64,000 bases of DNA from Streptomyces collinus (lineage in GTDB: Bacteria > Actinomycetota > Actinomycetes > Streptomycetales > Streptomycetaceae). This document shows, piece after piece, positions 34,351 to 44,327 of the stretch. The notes beneath the pieces are model-generated. The model ran no database searches, had not been told where the DNA came from, and was given only the letters and a program-made list of their open reading frames with translations. The stretch spans positions 62,001-126,000 of the forward strand of contig NZ_CP133771.1 in assembly GCF_031348265.1 (NCBI RefSeq), in the 5' to 3' direction. Both the position numbers and the translations under genes were made by a program. The stretch's first letter is position 1. The number at the start of each line of letters is the position of its first letter.

Positions 34351-35268
34351 CTAGACGTAGCTGGGGACATGCTCGTAGTACCCGTAGTGGTCGGCATCGT
34401 AGGTGTCGCTTCCGCGGTAGACCCGCCTGAAGACGATTTCGAAGTGGTCGAATTGCCCGTCTTCAAAGGTCACCCCGCCGTCGCCGAGCCGTTGAAGCAG
34501 CGTGCTCTCTTCCATCGGCGGTTCGATCTCCTCATGCCGCCAGCCGCGAGGGCCGTACAGGTAGTCGAAGTACCAGCTGAATCCGCCGTTCTTGTCGTCG
34601 TAGAAGACGCCTCGGGGACGGATCTCGTGCCCGACGGGCAGTTCGATCGAGGCGGCTCGGTCCAGACGTTCGGTGACACTGCCGAGCTGGAACCCGAGGG
34701 CGCTCCCGTGCCGGTTAGCGATGCGGAGGTAGAAGCCCTGCGTGATGCCGATGAAACGGTTCGGCTCACTCGTGGCAAAGATTTTCCACCCGCTGGCCTC
34801 GGCGCTCACGGGGAGGAACCGTTGGGCCACCGCCCAGCCCCGGGGGGTGGTGAGCATGCGCTCGAGCTCCACCCCGTCCCAGACATGGGTGTGCACGCCC
34901 TTGCCCCGCTCGATCGCCTCCAGCCGAGAGACCAGAGCGCTCGAGGGCTGGGTGGAGCAGACCAGAAGGAAGCCGTCAGCGTCATGCTGGGCGACGGCGT
35001 CCACGATGCCGCCAGCACTCCCGAGGTCCTCACCGTTGACCGAGCGTCCGGCACCGCCCTTGGCGTGAGCCATGTGCTTGCACGAGACAACCCAATTGCG
35101 CGTTTTCGCCCCCAGTAGGGCGTCCCCCGGCTCCTCCAGCAAGAGGTCGCGCCCGCCGTCCGCACCCCGGCCGGACCACCTGGCCCGGTAACCGAGAGCC
35201 AGGGCCAGTTCCCGGACCATCTGCTCCAGGTCCTCGCCATCCGACGCCAACTCGTGAAAATCGAGCAT
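34351..35268 (-). CDS. Mrr-like restriction endonuclease domain protein
   Basis: A 305-residue protein from ATG 35268 with AGGAAG four bases upstream. The N-terminal 160 residues are an Mrr_cat-type PD-(D/E)xK domain: ALGYRARWSGRGADGGRDLL with Asp37 and Asp41, then WVVSCKHMAH with Lys64. The position that is usually Glu or Gln before the Lys is Ser62, so activity may be altered. GFLLVCSTQPSS and WDGVELERML complete the domain. The C-terminal half is a distinct beta-rich part (GGFSWYFDYLYGPRGW). Such proteins cut modified or foreign DNA. It opens the defence-type cluster that continues to 43250. Confidence 0.75.
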   Translation of the reverse strand: MLDFHELASDGEDLEQMVRELALALGYRARWSGRGADGGRDLLLEEPGDALLGAKTRNWVVSCKHMAHAKGGAGRSVNGEDLGSAGGIVDAVAQHDADGFLLVCSTQPSSALVSRLEAIERGKGVHTHVWDGVELERMLTTPRGWAVAQRFLPVSAEASGWKIFATSEPNRFIGITQGFYLRIANRHGSALGFQLGSVTERLDRAASIELPVGHEIRPRGVFYDDKNGGFSWYFDYLYGPRGWRHEEIEPPMEESTLLQRLGDGGVTFEDGQFDHFEIVFRRVYRGSDTYDADHYGYYEHVPSYV

Positions 35269-35586
35269 GCTACTTCCTGTCACTGGGGTGAAGCGTTCGT
35301 TCGTATGATGCAGGGCCCCTGGGACCTGCAGGCGAGTGCCCCAAAGCGCGTCTCCGCTTTCAGGCCCCGGACCAGGACCCTGACGCTGTCGCCGCACGCC
35401 ACGTGCAGCAGCGCCGGGACCGGGACTCTGGACTCCTCGCCGACCGTGGTCGGCTCAAGGGCCGAACTGCAGCCGCAGGCCCGCAGTGTTGGCCGCCACG
35501 CCGGGCACGGGGTACTGGGCCCACGTGGCGGCCGAGGTCCACTGGGGTGACTGGGACTGGGCAATCGGACCGTGAGTCAGGGGTTG

Positions 35587-37323
35587 TCACGACTCGGTGA
35601 GCCAGTACGGGTCCCAACTGTGCCGGTTAGGTCGGGTGACGTGGTGCATGCGCAGCCCGCGAGGCCCATGGACGCCGGCATCCGGCAAGTCGATGAGCCA
35701 GCCGAGAACCGGGGCGGGGACCTCGTCGGGGGCATCGAGGTCGGCCAGCAGGGCATCGGGGCCGCGCTGGTCGTAGGGCGGAGGCAGAGACAGGCCGGCA
35801 GTCGTGGCGTCGTCGATGACGCGGCGGCACATACTGAGCCAGCGTCCTTGTCCCCACCAGGAGTCGGTGTAGCTGGTGGAGCCGCCGATACTCATAAGGA
35901 TCATCGTCGTCTGAGGGCCGAGCACCTCGTGGTCGAGGTGGCGCCAGCGGTCGAGTTCCGCCGTGACGGTGGCGGCTACCTCCGTCCAGCCCGGGCCGAA
36001 CAGTGAACAGATTGGGGTGCCGTCGGGCAGGGCCCATTGCGGGTCCATCAGGGCGTTCTTGATGCTGTCCCAATCGATGCCCGCCCATGGGCAGACGTGC
36101 TGTCGGGTGATGCGGGTGACGGCGATGTTGACGCGCGCCATCTGTACGTCTGTGTCCAGGTGGTGGTCTTCGACTGCGGTGTTGTTGCGCCAGCACCAGG
36201 CGGCTACGCCCAGGGCGGCCGCGTCGGGCACGATGTCGGGCGCGACGTCCCAGCCAGTCATGTCGACCACCCACTCCAGGTAGGCGTTGAGCCTTTCGTT
36301 CTCGGTGACTTCCCGGAGCAGGGCGGGCAGCGGGAGCTGCCGGAAGTCGGCAGCTGGCTGGAAGATCCGGCGCATTCTGCGCAGGGTGAACTCCTGCTTG
36401 GCCTCGGGCGGTGCGGCCTCGGCAACCTGCACGTGGGTGGCGTCGAGCAGCCCGGCTTGTCCGGCGGCGGCAGCGACGGCGGTGATGGCTTGCCCCGATG
36501 GGGCGACGGGAACTGCGATGCCGTCTTCCAGCAGGGAGTAGGACTCGGGCCAGTCCCCCGTCACATCGTCGAAGGGCTGCAGGTGCAGGGTCTGCTGGTG
36601 AGGTTCGTATTGAACGTCCAGGCCGCCGTCGCCGCGCCAGAGGGTGGCGAACAGCAGGGGGCCTTCCTGCGGGTCGAAGTCGGTGTCCCACTCTTCCGGC
36701 AGGTCGAATCCTGCCCAGTCCAGTGCTCCCAGCAGCTCCTCGAGCCGGGTCGCGTAGTTTTCCCAGTCGCGACCTGAGGGAGAGGGCGTGCTTGTGCCTA
36801 CCGCTGGTGCTTCGATGGGCGACGTGAGGGGGGCGGGCGCGGGTACCGATGTCGGCTGGCGCCCCAGCAGTCTGTCAGCCTGGTGGGCCATGTGCTGGCG
36901 TTCAGCGCCGCGACAGCGTGCGCACAGGTAGCGGTACTCGTTTGCGAATCGGGCCGAATAGCGGGTCAGGGAGCGGATCTTGCCGCAGTCGCGGCAGGGG
37001 CCGCGGCCGCTTTTGGGCCACCACAGCCACCACCGGCCCTCGTAGTCGCCGGGCTTGGGTACCACTCCCCTGCCGACGAGGAATTCGGCGAGGCGCCGCA
37101 GGCTGCTGTCACCGAGCTGGGGCGGCACCCGCGTGTGCAGTAGATCGTGGGCGGCCAGCAGCACGGCGTTCGTGACGCTCTCACCGGTCTCTGCGCGGCG
37201 CAGCACGCCCCGCGCCGCAGCCAACTCGGCCACTCCTGCGCCGTGAACCTCTGCATGGCTGCCATGCCGTGAGGCCATGGATATGGCCCAGTCGAGATCA
37301 GCTTGCGAAGGTGCAGGAATCAT
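35587..37323 (-). CDS. Unknown protein with a four-Cys zinc site
   Basis: A 578-residue protein from ATG 37323 (GTG 37326 is an alternative). A probable zinc knuckle is formed by Cys110, Cys113, Cys134 and Cys137 (CRDC ... CARC) after a helical N-terminus. The remainder is acidic and mixed alpha/beta, with Trp-rich stretches (TSYTDSWWGQGRWLSMCRR). No catalytic motif was recognised. It lies between an Mrr-like nuclease and a NACHT-nuclease gene on the same strand, so a defence role is possible by association only. The plus-strand frames across it are shadows. Confidence 0.6.
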   Translation of the reverse strand: MIPAPSQADLDWAISMASRHGSHAEVHGAGVAELAAARGVLRRAETGESVTNAVLLAAHDLLHTRVPPQLGDSSLRRLAEFLVGRGVVPKPGDYEGRWWLWWPKSGRGPCRDCGKIRSLTRYSARFANEYRYLCARCRGAERQHMAHQADRLLGRQPTSVPAPAPLTSPIEAPAVGTSTPSPSGRDWENYATRLEELLGALDWAGFDLPEEWDTDFDPQEGPLLFATLWRGDGGLDVQYEPHQQTLHLQPFDDVTGDWPESYSLLEDGIAVPVAPSGQAITAVAAAAGQAGLLDATHVQVAEAAPPEAKQEFTLRRMRRIFQPAADFRQLPLPALLREVTENERLNAYLEWVVDMTGWDVAPDIVPDAAALGVAAWCWRNNTAVEDHHLDTDVQMARVNIAVTRITRQHVCPWAGIDWDSIKNALMDPQWALPDGTPICSLFGPGWTEVAATVTAELDRWRHLDHEVLGPQTTMILMSIGGSTSYTDSWWGQGRWLSMCRRVIDDATTAGLSLPPPYDQRGPDALLADLDAPDEVPAPVLGWLIDLPDAGVHGPRGLRMHHVTRPNRHSWDPYWLTES

Positions 37324-38061
37324 CACACGCGGAGCCTAATCCCGCCCTCTGACAACGCGAGATGCCAGACCGCGAAGGCCCAGGCCCGGCAAGACTCACT
37401 CGCGCGCCTCCTCGGCCGAGCGGAATGCGGATCCGCTCACCTCACGCCCGTCCGACGTGCTGGCAGCCGGTCGGCGTCGATGACCGCCTCCCACACTGCG
37501 CCTGGGCTGGCAGCACCTACGTGGCAGCCGGGGGAAGGCGGGATCTGACAGGAGACGATCAGCTGCTTCTGCCGGTAGAAGCAGTCACTCATATGGCAGG
37601 CCGCCGCCCCCCGCTGAAAGCGGAGGAACGGCTCAGCGGGATACTGCTGTCCACGCCCATCAACGAGCGCCCCATCCAGCGAGCGACGACTATGAGCGTA
37701 CGCCCCTTGCCGACACACGCAGGCCCCAGCGCGGGATCCCTCCTTGCCCGCCCGCCTCTCCCCGGTCTCCGGATGGGCCACAAGGGGTGTGCTGGAGGGG
37801 GCCGGTGCAGGTGCGTTGGCTTCGTCCGCGGCGGCCCCAACCTGTGCGTGGCGACGCTACGGGCGCTGGTCTGGGTGGTGCCGCGGGACAGCGCGGTCCC
37901 GCAGACGCAGGCTGTTGGGATGGGTCAGATTGGTGGGCGCCAGCCGGACCTGCGGTGCCTTGACGATGGTGATGTTTCACGGTGCGGTCCTGCCCTCTCG
38001 CCACGTGCGGACGGCTTGGGCGCGCGGCTCGAGTTGAGGACTGCCGCGGCAGGCCGGGCGT
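37324..38061. other. Gap of about 740 bases without a supported gene
   Basis: Between the zinc-site protein and the stop of the NACHT gene, frames on both strands are Arg/Pro-rich and lack ribosome sites or motifs. No promoter pair or inverted repeat stood out. Confidence 0.4.
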
Positions 38062-41000
38062 CTACGCCATATCGTCAGTCGTCTTGCGCCAGTCGCTGTC
38101 CTCGCTAGGCAGCCGGCAGTCCAGTACGTGCGCTGCGGCCAGCAGTGTGCCCTCGTGGGTCAGTTGACGTACCTGCTCGTGTTGCTCGCGGCGGACGTCG
38201 TCGATGCCGTGGTTGGTCGCGGGGCAGCTGCGCTTCTTGGTGTTCCAGCGCGTGCAGTCGAAGTAGCCGACCAGGAGCAGGCCCGCGGTGTCGGGTTCGC
38301 TGAGGTAGGCGCGCAGCTGGGTTCGGGCGGTGGTGGGCAGCTCTGGGTTCCAGCATCCCTTGGCCTCGATGATGACTCTGAGGGTGTGCTGGCCCGTGTC
38401 GGGAGAAGCGGGGGCTTCGATCTGGACGTCGGTGGCGCAGCCGGGCAGGCCGTCGCGTCGTACCTGGACTTCCCGGTTGACGACGACGCGGTGGCCGCCG
38501 ATGTCACGGCGCAGGAAGGAGGCGACGGCGTCGCTGAGGTCGTCTTCCCAGCAGGGCCAGCACTGGGTACTGGAGTTGAAGCGGTGCTGGTTACGGTTCC
38601 AGAGGGTGACGGCCGTTCCGTTGTAGCCCTGAAGGTCTTCCTCCAGGGCGGCCAGAGATTCACGGACCAGATCGAGGAGTTGGCGGGCGTCGCGGACGAG
38701 GCGTGCCTGGTGGTCGGTGACGAGCCGGATCAGCTGTTCGGGCTCGAGGGGCCGGATGCTGTGGTCCGCCGCCGTGCGGGCGGTGGCGCGGGCGAGCATG
38801 CGCAGTTGCCATACGTGCGGGTAGGCCTGGGCGAGCTGGTGCAGGGCGGCTGCCGCGTGGTGGGTTTCGCGGGAGGCGAGGATGCGCGGCAGGTGGCGCA
38901 GCAAGTCGACGAGGCGGTCTTCATCCTGGATGAAGCCACTGCGCAGGGGCCGTTGCAGGCGTGCGATGCCGATGTCCTTCAGAAGGAGAGCATAGAGATC
39001 GACCAGTGCGTCGTCGTCGAGGTGGTCAAAGGGCCATCCATCGGGGCCGGTCGACAGGCCGGTGAGCAGGTTGCCGTACTCCGCCAAGACTGTGGCGTCG
39101 GCCAAGCCGCGGCGCAGGGCGGGCCAGTGGTCAGGAAGGATGTCGTGACGCAGCAGGGCACGGGCGGCGAAAAGCCAGCGTTGCCGTGGCGGCGAGCCGG
39201 GCTCGTGCCCGCGCGGATCGGCGTCGAGGGCGTCTACCAGGTGGCCCAGGGCGTTGGGGTCTTCGGCGGCCGCGAGTTCGTCAAGAACGGCGTACCACTG
39301 CTCGGGGCTGCGGTCGCTGTGCCGTGCCCAGGCAGACAGGACGGTTCGGAGCCTGTGGGAGGGATCCCGTTCCATGGCATTTACCAGGTCGCGCAGGGTC
39401 TGGCCAGTGACGTGGTCGAGGGTATCCAGCAGCAGCGGGGGCAGCTGGTCTTCGGCACGCGCAACGCACAGTGGCATCCAGGCGCGCTGTAGCTGGCGTT
39501 CCTCGTCATCGTAGGCGGGGCTTTGGGCGAGGGCGACGACCCAGCCGGCCCAGTGCTCGGGGCTGGCGTGTAGTGCTGCCGGGTTGTCGACGAGGGCGAA
39601 GGCGGTGAGTTCTGCGGACGGCGGGCGGGCGGTGGAGGTTGGGCGGAAGTTAGCTGTGGTCAGCGGGGGGAGTTCGCTCAGGAGGTGAGCGGCTGCCTGG
39701 CTGAGGCGCCGGGCGGGGTCGGTGCCGGTGGCGGGACGTGAGGGTGCCCGGGCGGCCAGCGTGGACACGCCACCGGTATGTTGCGCTGGTGAGCCGTCCG
39801 GCGTGCGCCGCAGGCAGTTCAGGAGGGCGTTCCACGCGGTCAGGACGCTTGGGCTGCGGGCGGCGAGAACCTCGTCGATGGCCGTGCTCAGGGCGGCCGG
39901 ATCAGAGCGCTGTTGCTGCCGTTGCGCTTCGGCCCGGGCAGCGCGTTTTTGCTGATCGCGTTGATAAGTCTCCCAGAATGCCGTGGCCTCGGCGAGCGTG
40001 GGATGGGCGCGGCGCGCGGCATCGGCACGTGCCTTGGTTTCAGGATCGTCGGGGGGCGCGAAGCGGACAGCCTGCTGGGCGCGGGCCGGGTTGATGGCGG
40101 TGAGCTGGTCCCAGTGCTCCATCCAGTACAGCAGGTCGGCACCGGGCAGGAAGGAGCCGCCGGGGATGCCGGCCAGCACGGTGTAGAAGGGATCGTCCTC
40201 GGCGTGCTGCAGGATGTGGCGGGCGAGCAGGCGCCGGGTCTGGGGACAGCTGTCCAGAGTTTGAGCCAGGTCTTCCAGAGGGGTCTGCAGGAGCGAGCTG
40301 TGCAGGCGGTCCTCGTCGTCGGCAAGGCCGAGCAGTCCCTCGCCGATGAAGGGCACGAGGTCGAGGGCGGGGGTGTCCTCGTTGAGAGTGACCGCACGGG
40401 CCAGCACGGCCAGGGCCAAGCCGGGGCTGGTGGGCTGGGCATCTCCCGCGCGAAGGGCACGTCCGGCCCATTGGGCTGCTTCGGCGATGGTGCTGCCGTC
40501 GAGCTGTGCCGGTGCCTCATTGCGCAGGATGAAGGCTGTGCCCACGAACGCCGGGTCCGGGTCGCGGATGCGGTCGAGGTAGCCGGTCGCCGTTAGATGG
40601 CCGGGATAGAGGTGGCGCAGGGCCGCAGCGATCACCTCGGGCGAGGGATCTCGGGTCAGGTCCATGATCCGGGTGAGGGCGTCCGGCGTAGGCTCGGTGA
40701 CGCCGGCTAGGGCAGCGGTGCGCACGCCTGTGTCGTAGCGGGCGTCTTCGGCCACGTCCAGCAAGTCGTCGGCGAGTTCGGGGTGGGGGCAGGCCCGGGC
40801 GATGCTGACTACCGCATACGTCAGACGGGGCTCGCCGGGCTCCTGCAGGCGGGTACGCAGCTGGTCTGCCAGTCGGCAGTGGTTGAGGCGGTGCAGCAGG
40901 CTGTGGTCGAGACTTACCGTGTCATCCCGTTCGAGCAGGGAGAGCAGGGCGTCAACTGCGCGCTCTCGGTCGGTGTCGGGCAGGCTGGGCAGGTCGGCCA

Positions 41001-42228
41001 GGAGCAGGACGAGGGGGTCGTCGCGCAGGAGGTCGGCAAAGAGGGTGGCGTCGCTGGTGGTGCGCCAGGCGGCGACTTCCTGCTGGGCGGGGATGATGTG
41101 GCGGGCTTCGCCGTCTCCGATCCACAGCAGTTGGCGCTGGGGGTGCGGCTGCAAGTGGTGCATGCGCAGGAAGTGCGCGGCGAGGAATTCGCGGTAGCTG
41201 TCGTGGGCGAAGGTCCAGCGCAGGTCACCGGTCGGGACCAGCAGGCTTGATTCGGTGACCTGCCGCAGATTCCACAGGGTGCACGGGACGTTGCCGCCAA
41301 GGTGTCCGGGTTCATTAAGGCCGTCGAGCCGTGACAGGCGCAGGTCTGTCGGCGTACCGGATTCGTCCTCGGTCACCGCGGTGTATGGACCAAATTGCAT
41401 CGTGGCCGCCAGCCGGGCCGCGACGGCCAGCAGGTGTTCGGGTGATGCCTGCGCCTGGAGCTGGGTCGGGTTGGTGGGGCGGCGGTGCTCGGTGCACAGG
41501 CGCAGGCATGCCTGGAGGTAGGCGTCGTGCACCGTTGCCGGCAGGTGGGCGTGAAGGGCGTAGTTGTCGAGGAGCTGCAGCAGCGTGACCGGGTGGGTGG
41601 CCAGCGCGACTAGTCCCTGCTGCTGGATCGACTCGAGCAGGGCAGCAGTGTCCGGCACGCCGACCATCTCAGCTGCGATGGCTACGTCGTCGGGGCCTAG
41701 TGGGGCCAGGCCCATGATCTTTATCTGGTCGGGTTGCCAGTCTGTGCGCAGGGCTTCTTCGAACCGGGCCGGCCAGCGGGCGCTGCGGCAGGTGATCCGC
41801 AGGCGAAGCCTTTCGCGGTCTGCTTCGGCCACATCCTCGAGCGCCTCCAGCAGGAGCTGGTCCAGCTGGGGGAGGTCGTTGAGGCCCTCGTCCAGGCCGT
41901 CGAGGAGGATGTGCCACTCCCCTGGTTCGGTGGGGGGCGTAAGTGCTGCTTGCAGGTGACTCTGCGCCCTGCGGGTCGTGGTGCACCGTTTCAGGTCGAG
42001 CCAGGCGGGATGCAGACCGGCGGACAGGAGGGCATCGTGTTCCTGGCGCAGGGCGTACGTCTTGCCCATGCCGCGTTCGCCACGCAACACGATGATCGCG
42101 GTGGCCCGCTCTTGGGCCAGCGGCACACCAGCCTGTGCGTAGCTGGGCGGCCATCCGTAACGGCCCTGAGCAGGGGGCTCGTCTAGCACGAACACGCGCC
42201 GCTGCCAAGGGAACTGCTGCTGTATCAA
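38062..42228 (-). CDS. NACHT-type NTPase with C-terminal PD-(D/E)xK nuclease, probable anti-phage protein
   Basis: A protein of about 1388 residues if it starts at TTG 42228, which has an AGGAG six bases upstream; ATG 42342 is an alternative. Near the N-terminus, Walker A GERGMGKT (50-57) and Walker B HILLDGLDE (106-114) define a NACHT/STAND NTPase, followed by a conserved FAHDSYREFLAAHFL block typical of such ATPases. A long helical-repeat region of about 700 residues could sense a ligand. The C-terminus has a nuclease fold: an Asp at about 1268 and EAKG at about 1286-1289 in VIIEAKG. In this class, ligand binding triggers oligomerisation and DNA cleavage. It follows the HNH-type gene, likely in one operon. 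Confidence 0.8.
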   Translation of the reverse strand: MIQQQFPWQRRVFVLDEPPAQGRYGWPPSYAQAGVPLAQERATAIIVLRGERGMGKTYALRQEHDALLSAGLHPAWLDLKRCTTTRRAQSHLQAALTPPTEPGEWHILLDGLDEGLNDLPQLDQLLLEALEDVAEADRERLRLRITCRSARWPARFEEALRTDWQPDQIKIMGLAPLGPDDVAIAAEMVGVPDTAALLESIQQQGLVALATHPVTLLQLLDNYALHAHLPATVHDAYLQACLRLCTEHRRPTNPTQLQAQASPEHLLAVAARLAATMQFGPYTAVTEDESGTPTDLRLSRLDGLNEPGHLGGNVPCTLWNLRQVTESSLLVPTGDLRWTFAHDSYREFLAAHFLRMHHLQPHPQRQLLWIGDGEARHIIPAQQEVAAWRTTSDATLFADLLRDDPLVLLLADLPSLPDTDRERAVDALLSLLERDDTVSLDHSLLHRLNHCRLADQLRTRLQEPGEPRLTYAVVSIARACPHPELADDLLDVAEDARYDTGVRTAALAGVTEPTPDALTRIMDLTRDPSPEVIAAALRHLYPGHLTATGYLDRIRDPDPAFVGTAFILRNEAPAQLDGSTIAEAAQWAGRALRAGDAQPTSPGLALAVLARAVTLNEDTPALDLVPFIGEGLLGLADDEDRLHSSLLQTPLEDLAQTLDSCPQTRRLLARHILQHAEDDPFYTVLAGIPGGSFLPGADLLYWMEHWDQLTAINPARAQQAVRFAPPDDPETKARADAARRAHPTLAEATAFWETYQRDQQKRAARAEAQRQQQRSDPAALSTAIDEVLAARSPSVLTAWNALLNCLRRTPDGSPAQHTGGVSTLAARAPSRPATGTDPARRLSQAAAHLLSELPPLTTANFRPTSTARPPSAELTAFALVDNPAALHASPEHWAGWVVALAQSPAYDDEERQLQRAWMPLCVARAEDQLPPLLLDTLDHVTGQTLRDLVNAMERDPSHRLRTVLSAWARHSDRSPEQWYAVLDELAAAEDPNALGHLVDALDADPRGHEPGSPPRQRWLFAARALLRHDILPDHWPALRRGLADATVLAEYGNLLTGLSTGPDGWPFDHLDDDALVDLYALLLKDIGIARLQRPLRSGFIQDEDRLVDLLRHLPRILASRETHHAAAALHQLAQAYPHVWQLRMLARATARTAADHSIRPLEPEQLIRLVTDHQARLVRDARQLLDLVRESLAALEEDLQGYNGTAVTLWNRNQHRFNSSTQCWPCWEDDLSDAVASFLRRDIGGHRVVVNREVQVRRDGLPGCATDVQIEAPASPDTGQHTLRVIIEAKGCWNPELPTTARTQLRAYLSEPDTAGLLLVGYFDCTRWNTKKRSCPATNHGIDDVRREQHEQVRQLTHEGTLLAAAHVLDCRLPSEDSDWRKTTDDMA

Positions 42229-42385
42229 CGTGCTCTCCTGGCATGCGCGGTGTGGACTGCCGGCCATCGAGCGTGCTGGAACCCCCTGGGGTATCCCGCC
42301 CGGCGGCCGACGGGACGCGGGTGGATCGAGCGTGACGGCCATTATCCAGCCGGGGGCTGTCCGTTCCCGCCCGTGGCTCAGCGCG

Positions 42386-43250
42386 TCAGCTTGGAATTTC
42401 GCCTTCGATGATGGCCGTGATCTTGTCGTTGAAGAGCTGGACCCAGTTGTCCTGTTCGTGCCCGGACAGCGGGTGCCGCACGTGGGGGATGCCGCGGCGG
42501 CAGAGGTCGCGCAGATCGACCCCTGTGACGTCATCGCCGTACTGGAGCCAGGCGTCCACGGTTGCCCATCCGAGGTTGTCGAAGACGGACTCGCCCATGT
42601 GCTCGTCGTACCCGCGGTCGCTGGGTATCAGGGCCCACGCCAGCGGGCGGAAGTAGACCTCGGAGAACACATTGTAGTACAGCCTGCAGCACCCGGTAGT
42701 TGTTGAACATGCTGGCCAGGCGCGTCCACCTCAGGGGATACAGGGCCATGCGCAGCGAGGCTCCGTCGGGCAGCGCAATGTGAGAGCGCCGCCCGCGAAG
42801 GTCGACGGCGAGTCCCGGGAACATCACCCGCAGCTGTGGAGTGGTGGCAAACATACCGATCAGGATCGACCGGGCGACCCGGCCTGGTGCGACGCGTACG
42901 GGCGGCGCTGGGTCAGCCCGCGGAAGATACAGGAGCGAGCGCGCCCGCTGGTAGGTGTCCAGAGCCTTGGCGAAGTCGCCATAAGCGCTGTCGTAGTTCA
43001 GTCCTGCGAGACTGTTGCAGTCGCCGCAGAGTCCGCGCATCCACATGCCGCCCGCGTCGAGCCGACCCACGCTGCGTACGTTGTTGTGGACCCGAACGGT
43101 TGCGCTGGTCACCTTGCCTCGGTTGCCAGCTACCTGCGGCGGCACATGCGCCTTCGTCATCCCGCGCACCTCACCGCACAGCCCACAGGGACGAAGTCCC
43201 GGCTTGCGCAGGTCAACACCCAACGTGCCCGGAGGCCGCTTGTCAGACAT
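42386..43250 (-). pseudogene. HNH-type endonuclease-like gene with one frameshift
   Basis: From ATG 43250 the frame encodes CGLCGEVRGMTKAHVPPQ and GLCGDCNSLAG, that is Cys22, Cys25, His35, Cys75 and Cys78, a zinc-supported HNH-like arrangement. Near 42690 one extra base shifts the sense frame: after FNNYRVLQ the natural continuation YYNVFSEVYFRPLAWALIP lies in the neighbouring frame and runs to a TGA at 42386-42388. Both halves read as intact protein, so the lesion is recent, a sequencing error, or a programmed shift. It is the upstream neighbour of the NACHT-nuclease gene, 158 bases before the TTG start. Confidence 0.65.
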
Positions 43251-44150
43251 TCAGGGAGCGTAATGGGCCCTCCCACTCGGTCGCTGGCCTTTTGTGCGCG
43301 CCGGGGCGAGACCGACCCGGCGCGCTGCACGTGCGTCGTCGTGATGCCTGCGCCGCCGGTCGCGAACCGTCGCCTGCCCGCAGGCGCGCACCCGCCCCCT
43401 CCTCCGGTCCGTGATCACCTGATGGGTGTTTCCGCTGCGCTGGCGAAAGCGCTGCGGATCGACGGGTGCTGGGCCTAGCCGTGAGACTTTTCCCAAGTCT
43501 CGGCCCCTTGAGCCCCTGACAGCCGGGGGCGGTTCGGAGACGAATCGCCTGCGTTTAATGCCACACGGGTGTGGTCGGTCGCAACTGCCGCAGCCCCCTA
43601 AGACCGACAGTGCCAACAGGACGGCCGTGCATGGCCAGCCGCCACCACTTCTGGGACGCCACCCTCGCCAGCTACGGAGGTACAGCACCCCGCTCGGGTG
43701 CACTTTGACGAACGCCTGCTTACTCCACGCCTCCGCCCGCCCCTCTCGGAGCGGCTCCCCACTCCCCCAACCAAGATCAATTTCTCCGCACCCCACAGGA
43801 CCCCAACTCCAAGAAACCATCCGTAAAGTTGAGACATTCTCGATAGAGATGCGGCATCCCAGGTCACAGGCTTGCCACCGAGAGCATCAGGAGCACTTGC
43901 ATCCCCTCATAGCAGTTCAATCACTCAGATGGCTCAACCTCAGTTTCTATGCGTGCAGTTGAGATTTTGCAGGTCATGACGATGGATGTGTCTCAACTGC
44001 ACGAATAACCGACAGCCCCGGAGCGCGTCGGTGAGGGAGGCGCCACGCCGCAGCCCGGCTAATAAGTGCGTGTCTTCTGATGTCTCCTTGACACTCAGGG
44101 TTCTGCCCCGCTACTGGCCGTGCGGGGCTGCGGGGGGGGCGGCCCGCACG
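43251..44150. other. Non-coding stretch of about 900 bases with AT-richer part
   Basis: No gene is supported. The part from about 43790 to 44010 is visibly less GC-rich than its surroundings. It contains the motif GTTGAGA at 43828 and again within an inverted repeat at 43952-44003. A hairpin with arms CCGTGCGGG/CCCGCACGG spans 44118-44151. The composition suggests an inserted fragment or an element end. Confidence 0.45.
43952..44003. repeat. 13-base perfect inverted repeat, 26-base spacer
   Basis: CGTGCAGTTGAGA at 43952-43964 and its exact reverse complement at 43991-44003. The spacer has no gene. Such spaced repeats can be transposon ends brought together, recombination sites or operators; nothing adjacent decides between these. 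Confidence 0.7.
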
Positions 44151-44327
44151 GTGAGCGATGTGAAGGAGACCTCTCGCCAGGCCCTGCTCCGCCGGGGCTT
44201 CCTGCTGGAGTACGCAACCTTGGGCTGGAACGTGGTCGGCATCGTAGTGCCGGCCGTCGTGGCGATTGCGGCGAATCGGATGGTGAGAACCGTGTCACCA
44301 GCCGCAAACGAGGGTCAGGCTTCGTGA
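44151..44327 (+). pseudogene. N-terminal fragment of a cation-efflux-type membrane protein
   Basis: From GTG 44151, LLRRGFLLEYATLGWNVVGI and VVPAVVAIAA match the start of actinobacterial cation transporters (CDF-like), which normally continue for about 200-300 residues. Here the similarity ends after about 45 residues and the frame stops at 44327. It is a truncated remnant; the remaining helices are absent from the window. Confidence 0.5.

Noticed and set aside
43426..43962. A 178-codon plus-strand frame
   Set aside because: Composition is Pro/Arg/Ser-rich with no start signal or motif. It crosses an AT-richer patch with inverted repeats and is not convincing as a gene.
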